A stretch of 64,000 bases of DNA from Antedon mediterranea (taxonomy: Eukaryota > Echinodermata > Crinoidea > Comatulida > Antedonidae): contig NC_092673.1 of assembly GCF_964355755.1 (NCBI RefSeq), forward strand, positions 22,389,001-22,453,000. The letters are read 5' to 3'. The translations under genes were made by a program, and so were the position numbers. Of this stretch, positions 59,626 to 64,000 are shown piece by piece. The first letter of the stretch is position 1. Each line of letters starts with the position of its first letter. The notes below the pieces were generated by a model. The model searched no databases and had not been told where the DNA came from. It was given only the letters and a program-made list of their open reading frames with translations.

Positions 59626-59784
59626 AGCCTTGTCTACACTATCAAACTTATGTGACAACAAAATCTGATATGCCCATATATGGACATGATGATGTCATAC
59701 ACTACCATATTTGGGCATATCACTACCACATTTGTTGCACATCACACTTTTTGTCAAACTAGTTTGATAGTGTAGACAGAGCTT
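59626..59784. mobile_element. TA-MITE, TACACTATCAAACT family (copy 5, inverse)
   Basis: The ends are AGCCTTGTCTACACTATCAA and TTTGATAGTGTAGACAGAGC, flanked by TA on both sides (59,624-59,625 and 59,785-59,786). Confidence 0.85.
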
Positions 59785-60449
59785 TAGGATATGGCAATTA
59801 ATGTTCAATTTATTATGACTCATTCTTGATTTGAGAATTTTACTGATTAGAAATGTGTTAATTATATTATTATTGCTAGTATTTGTAATCCACTCATTCA
59901 TAATGTTGCAGAAAGATTTAAACATCCTTAATAATCCTGTATCCATAATTAATTATCCTAATCCTATTGTTTTTCAATTGGCTGATTATTGTACTGTAGT
60001 AGGTTGGTTTAAAACACTAGTAGTAGTAGTGTACTGTAGTGAAAATTGTTTAGTTTGATTAATTACAAGTGCATTTGTATAGTATGTGTCTGTGTACAGA
60101 AAGTACAGTATACAGTATAACTACAGTACATAACGTATTAAAAGAAGTACGTTTTATTATTAAACCTAGAGCAAAAAAAATGTCTCTTTGCACTATGTAC
60201 TGTAGTTTTTTGTGCAGTATAGCAATGAAAACTTGTAAACTTCTTGGTGATCCCATATTAAACTCCACAGCAGGGGGTAACCCAAAGGTAACATTCCTCA
60301 GAGAAGGTGAAATAATAATGATGTCCTAATGTTGGTAATCATCTTTCCTGAAAACCTATTTTGTATGGTGTTTAGATTATTTAATATTAAAAATAATAAA
60401 ATGTAGCAAAACAATTTAATAAAGTTGAAATAAATAATTTAATGACCTA

Positions 60450-60590
60450 AAGCTCTGTCTACACAAACTAGTTTTGACAAAAATATGTGATTTGCCCAAA
60501 TATGGTAGTGATATGGTTAAATATGGTAGTGATATGTCGTCATCACATATTTTACACAAAAATAATGTTTGATAGTGTAGACTGTACTTT
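60450..60590. mobile_element. TA-MITE, TACACTATCAAACT family (copy 6)
   Basis: The left end is AAGCTCTGTCTACAC after TA. The right end TTTGATAGTGTAGACTGTAC has diverged. Two TATGGTAGTGATATG units are inside. Confidence 0.75.
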
Positions 60591-60932
60591 GTGCTTTGTT
60601 CAGGCATACCAAAGTATGATGGTTTTTTTTTTAAATCTCAAAATAGACATAAAGATTTTCTTTATTTCCATACACACTATTTCTGCATTTTAAACAACTT
60701 CATAATATTAAGAATTATATAAAACAAACCCTCTTGTTTTTGTCACAGTATGCCAAATATATTAACCTGTAAGGCTCATTATTGGTGTCAATAATTTTAA
60801 AACTACTTCTGTACTATATTTAATTAAACTGTTGCAGTTGTTCTTCCATTAACAAAATTAATATTAATCTTGCAATAGTCTCACTGTATTGTGCCAAGAT
60901 TTTTCATTTTCTTTTGTTTGTAGTATTACAGT

Positions 60933-61606
60933 CCCGGGGGGGTCACTCTTAAATATTTCCATACGGGGAGGTGCCGCATTTACGGGTATATTTTCGAGGG
61001 CCTGGTAGCACAAGTGTGGGAAATTATAGAGAATTGGTAGCACAAGTGTGGGAAATGACAGGGTGAAATTAGTAGTTTAAGTCCCTGGCCCGCCCACCCG
61101 TGTCAAAATGTTACGATTTATCGCCAAATTTTGCAGGTATTTTAGCATAATGGATGCTATAAGCCCGGCTATATAAACCCATCGCTATACCTTTGAATAG
61201 GCATAGAGTTTTCGCATCAGCAGAAGAACACGAAACATAGCCTAGGACAAAATCATTCAACTGTGACCACTCTTGACTCTTGAGATCATCGTCTCGTCAT
61301 GCACCGGCCGCCGCGGACGAGCGATAAACTTGTCAAAACACGTTCGTGATTTTGCCATGAACGGTCTCTTTGGGCATGCGCAAATCATGCCGGGAACCAG
61401 TACAAATATTGCGCCCTCTCTGGCGTGGCCTTGTTTCTGGTCTGCCGTCTTTTTAGAGAACACTGGATTTTTATTTGGTAAATGGTAGTTCAAGTCCGTA
61501 GTATTTTTCAGTAAAACAGGTAGCGCAAGTGCCTCATGTCTTGAAGTGGCTGCTGCACCCCCTCCCCGTTTGGTTTATATACAATTGACCCCCCCCCCCC
61601 CCCCGG
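60933..61606. mobile_element. hAT-like non-autonomous element
   Basis: A 674-bp element with ends CCCGGGGGGGTC and a complementary GAC plus C-run plus GG, flanked by a perfect 8-bp duplication ATTACAGT (60,925-60,932 and 61,607-61,614). An 8-bp duplication is the mark of hAT elements, though the G-run ends are unusual. The interior has a direct repeat GGTAGCACAAGTGTGGGAAA and a CTATATAAA box. No transposase ORF is present. Confidence 0.65.
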
Positions 61607-61614
61607 ATTACAGT

Positions 61615-63460
61615 ACACTACAAAAACTTGCTTAATAGTTTAAACCTTTTTTACACTCTTGGTTGAGTGATATTGTGGTAAAACACAAGCAAATAACAAG
61701 TGAAAGCTTTGTACCTTTAGGCTTTCAATGTTGAACAATACATACTATACCTACTGCATTACAATGGCTATACTTTAACGGAATTCAAAGGTTTAAAATC
61801 AAATCTATTGTTAATTGGATTTGGTCCATGGAAAGTTGCTAGTGGTAACAGTACATACAATTCACCATGCATTTTTTAGACTGCATCTATTGGCTTTAGT
61901 AAATTCCCATTTTCAGTATTTGTCCAATTTAATAGGACTATTATTACTGTACTACTCTCTGTTATACAATGTTATACAGGTACATGCTATGCTAAACTAC
62001 AGTGCAGAATACTAGTTAACGTTTTAGTGTGTAAACAGATATTTTCAAGATCTTTTTTGGTAAGCAATCTTGTTTGCAATATAACTTTACTGATTACAGA
62101 TACTGTGATTAAATTAAATACACTTTTGGACTTTGAAAGTTTGTATAAAACTACTGTGTTTGTTTTACTATTATTACCAGCATTTGTACTTGACTGCAAA
62201 TTCACTCTTTGACATTAACATTCATGTCACTGTTTATGTCAGTCAGTGTTTAATTGTAATGCTCTGTGTTAACAACATGCACTAAAAAGTAATTGCTGTT
62301 TTATAATCTGTTGTCAGTCATTTCTAATACATTCAATATTAAACGCAATCATATTGAGCTTAGAACTTAATGACAATAACAAAATGTATAGTAGTTTGTG
62401 TAGTTGGTTGTAGTTTACTGGCAAATGGAACATTGTATTTAAACCATCTTATGCAAAGGTTTTGTCATTTGAGTATGCTTTACCTGGGAACAGGTGGCTT
62501 GTCATCTTTTCCATGTGTATTACCTTTTGACATTCACTAATGGTTGTCAGGAGGTTAGAGGTTTGCTATGCTTACTTGTATAATAACAGTATGCTAAATG
62601 ACAGTAAGTAAATAATAATGGCAACATAGTCTAAAATATCAACAAGGTGTGTATTTAGTTAAAGATTGATAAAATCAGACTTTAAATACTGTAGGTCATT
62701 AGTCATAGTTTTAATATAAACAAGAAATATTTCTTACAAAAAACGCTGCTCGCTTATTGAAAAATATTTTTTATTTCAAATGTTTTTGAATGTGTCATTT
62801 TATTGTCACATAATAGATAGTTATTTTACCTGAAAAAATGTAATTTAAAGCAACAAATACTTAAATTGTCTGTCAGACAATGGTTTTTGGGTTTCTTTTC
62901 ATTTTTATGTGAATAAATATTACTTTTTTGTTACAGAAGTGAATACTCAATTTCTGTCACTTTAGTTAATTTTATTGCTAAGGTCAAATCTGGGGGTCAC
63001 TTCATCACCCTAGATATTTCAATTGTGAAGTATCCTATTACAAACACAAACTTTAATGGACTGTTTCAATAATAATTCAATGAATATCTGACACTGACAG
63101 TGAATATAGGGATTTGTAATTTTAGCATGACATGTCCTAATAGACTCTTTCCCAGCCGTTTTTTGGGTCTACTGTAGCAGCTGGAATCAATAAATCATAG
63201 TGGAGTTTCCATTTTCACAAAACTGTCTGTCCTTAGAACTATAACTGCTGCTTGCTTTAGCTTCTGATTGAGTAGTCCTAATGGGACGTAGCGGGCTAGA
63301 GCAGCAGCGTGAAAAGTTAATCACTGAGTTCTGGTCAAGCCTTTTTTGTGTTACATTGTAGATTAGAAGTATATTATTTAATATTAACAGTTAACAAGCT
63401 ACAGTATTTAAATAAATGCAAAGCTATTGTACTTTAAATTTAATACCATCTACTGTATTT
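61615..63460. other. Non-coding region
   Basis: No gene is recognised. A truncated ATTGTCCC-family MITE lies at about 62,790-62,945. Confidence 0.45.
62790..62945. mobile_element. Truncated MITE, ATTGTCCC family
   Basis: Contains TTTATTGTCACATAATAG, CCTGAAAAAATGTAATTTAA and TTGTCTGTCAGACAATGG. Ends are missing. Confidence 0.55.
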
Positions 63461-63654
63461 ACTTGTTAGAAATGTACAGTATATTGTTGTTCTGTGTATA
63501 TTTGTTGTGTATAATTGTACTGATACCTCTACTGTATATATTTTACTGTGTGTTACTGTGTATATTGTATTGTATACAGTATTGTACTGTCTATTGTCTA
63601 TGTCTATATCTCTATGCTTGTTAGCACTGTATATTGCACTGTGTAATATTGTAC

Positions 63655-64000
63655 TACTGTACTGTGTACAGTATATTGTACTGTGTACAGTATCGTGTAC
63701 TGTGCATTGTACTGTGTACAGTATCGTGTACTGTATCGTGTACTGTGCATTGTACTGTGTACAGTATCGTGTACTGTGCATTGTACTGTGTACAGTATCG
63801 TGTACTGTGCATTGTACTGTGTACAGTATCGTGTACTGTGCATTGTACTGTGTACAGTATCGTGTACTGTGCATTGTACTGTGTACAGTATCGTGTACTG
63901 TGCATTGTACTGTGTACAGTATCGTGTACTGTGCATTGTACTGTGTACAGTATCGTGTACTGTGCATTGTACTGTGTACAGTATCGTGTACTGTGCATTG
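63655..64000. repeat. 31-bp tandem repeat running off the right edge
   Basis: About ten copies of a 31-bp unit containing TACTGTGTACAGTA (a 14-bp palindrome), then TCGTGTACTGTGCATTG. One unit near 63,725-63,745 carries a partial duplication of the TCGTGTACTG part. Because 31 is not divisible by 3, the array is open in all three minus frames. These frames are artefacts. Confidence 0.9.

Noticed and set aside
61257-61493. ORFs of 71-78 residues on opposite strands
   Set aside because: They lie inside the hAT-like non-autonomous element and show no transposase motifs.
63440-64000. Long repetitive ORFs of 110-175 residues
   Set aside because: They arise from the 31-bp tandem repeat, which is open in all three minus frames.

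Overview
This is eukaryotic, intron-rich, AT-rich nuclear DNA from an animal. It is packed with small transposable elements, microsatellites and short CTAG/AGGCCT-type words. Two recognisable genes place it among the Metazoa: an NR6A/HR4-type nuclear receptor and a three-PDZ whirlin orthologue. The repeat style (many TA- and TWA-flanked MITEs, a Penelope-like element, AGGCCT-rich islands) suggests a marine invertebrate deuterostome, perhaps an echinoderm. That taxonomic guess is an inference of moderate to low confidence.

Left part (1-14 kb): the minus strand carries one coding exon (9,062-9,926) of an NR6A-family nuclear receptor. It holds the N-terminal region and the complete two-finger DNA-binding domain. 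The exons for the ligand-binding domain are not visible and probably lie beyond the left edge. A candidate upstream non-coding exon ends at a good donor near 11,632. Around the gene lie a 1-kb Harbinger-type element carrying a Myb/SANT-like ORF (905-1,921), a modular foldback element (2,602-3,499) and a 108-bp tandem repeat of a tRNA-like SINE head (8.63-8.95 kb).

Middle (14-40 kb): there is almost no host coding sequence. The region is a series of palindromic or inverted-repeat elements. An 800-bp near-perfect palindrome has minisatellite-bearing arms (17,570-18,369). A 2.7-kb inverted duplication (18,889-21,605) holds two head-to-head copies of a captured ORF fragment. A 5-kb structure (about 28,335-33,330) has 1-kb inverted arms flanking a degenerate Penelope-like reverse transcriptase with a GIY-YIG motif. 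A 396-bp MITE and a relic of the same captured-ORF family follow. One short unrecognised terminal-exon candidate lies at 34,404-34,575 (minus).

Right part (40-57.6 kb): a complete whirlin (WHRN) gene runs on the minus strand with 14 coding exons, all with GT-AG sites and a continuous reading frame, predicting 1,043 residues. Its order is HHD1, PDZ1, PDZ2, HHD2, a Ser/Pro-rich linker, PDZ3. Its introns and 3' flank are loaded with MITEs, tandem repeats, a MULE-like element with a 9-bp target duplication, and a retroelement tail inserted into a tandem array. One MITE sits exactly on the exon-5 splice donor.

Right flank (57.6-64 kb): the whirlin promoter region, a CTAG-rich island, further MITE copies, a tRNA-Gly-like SINE, a hAT-like element with an 8-bp duplication, and a 31-bp tandem repeat running off the edge. 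The two genes have no evident functional link. Most of the novelty lies in the mobile-element architecture.
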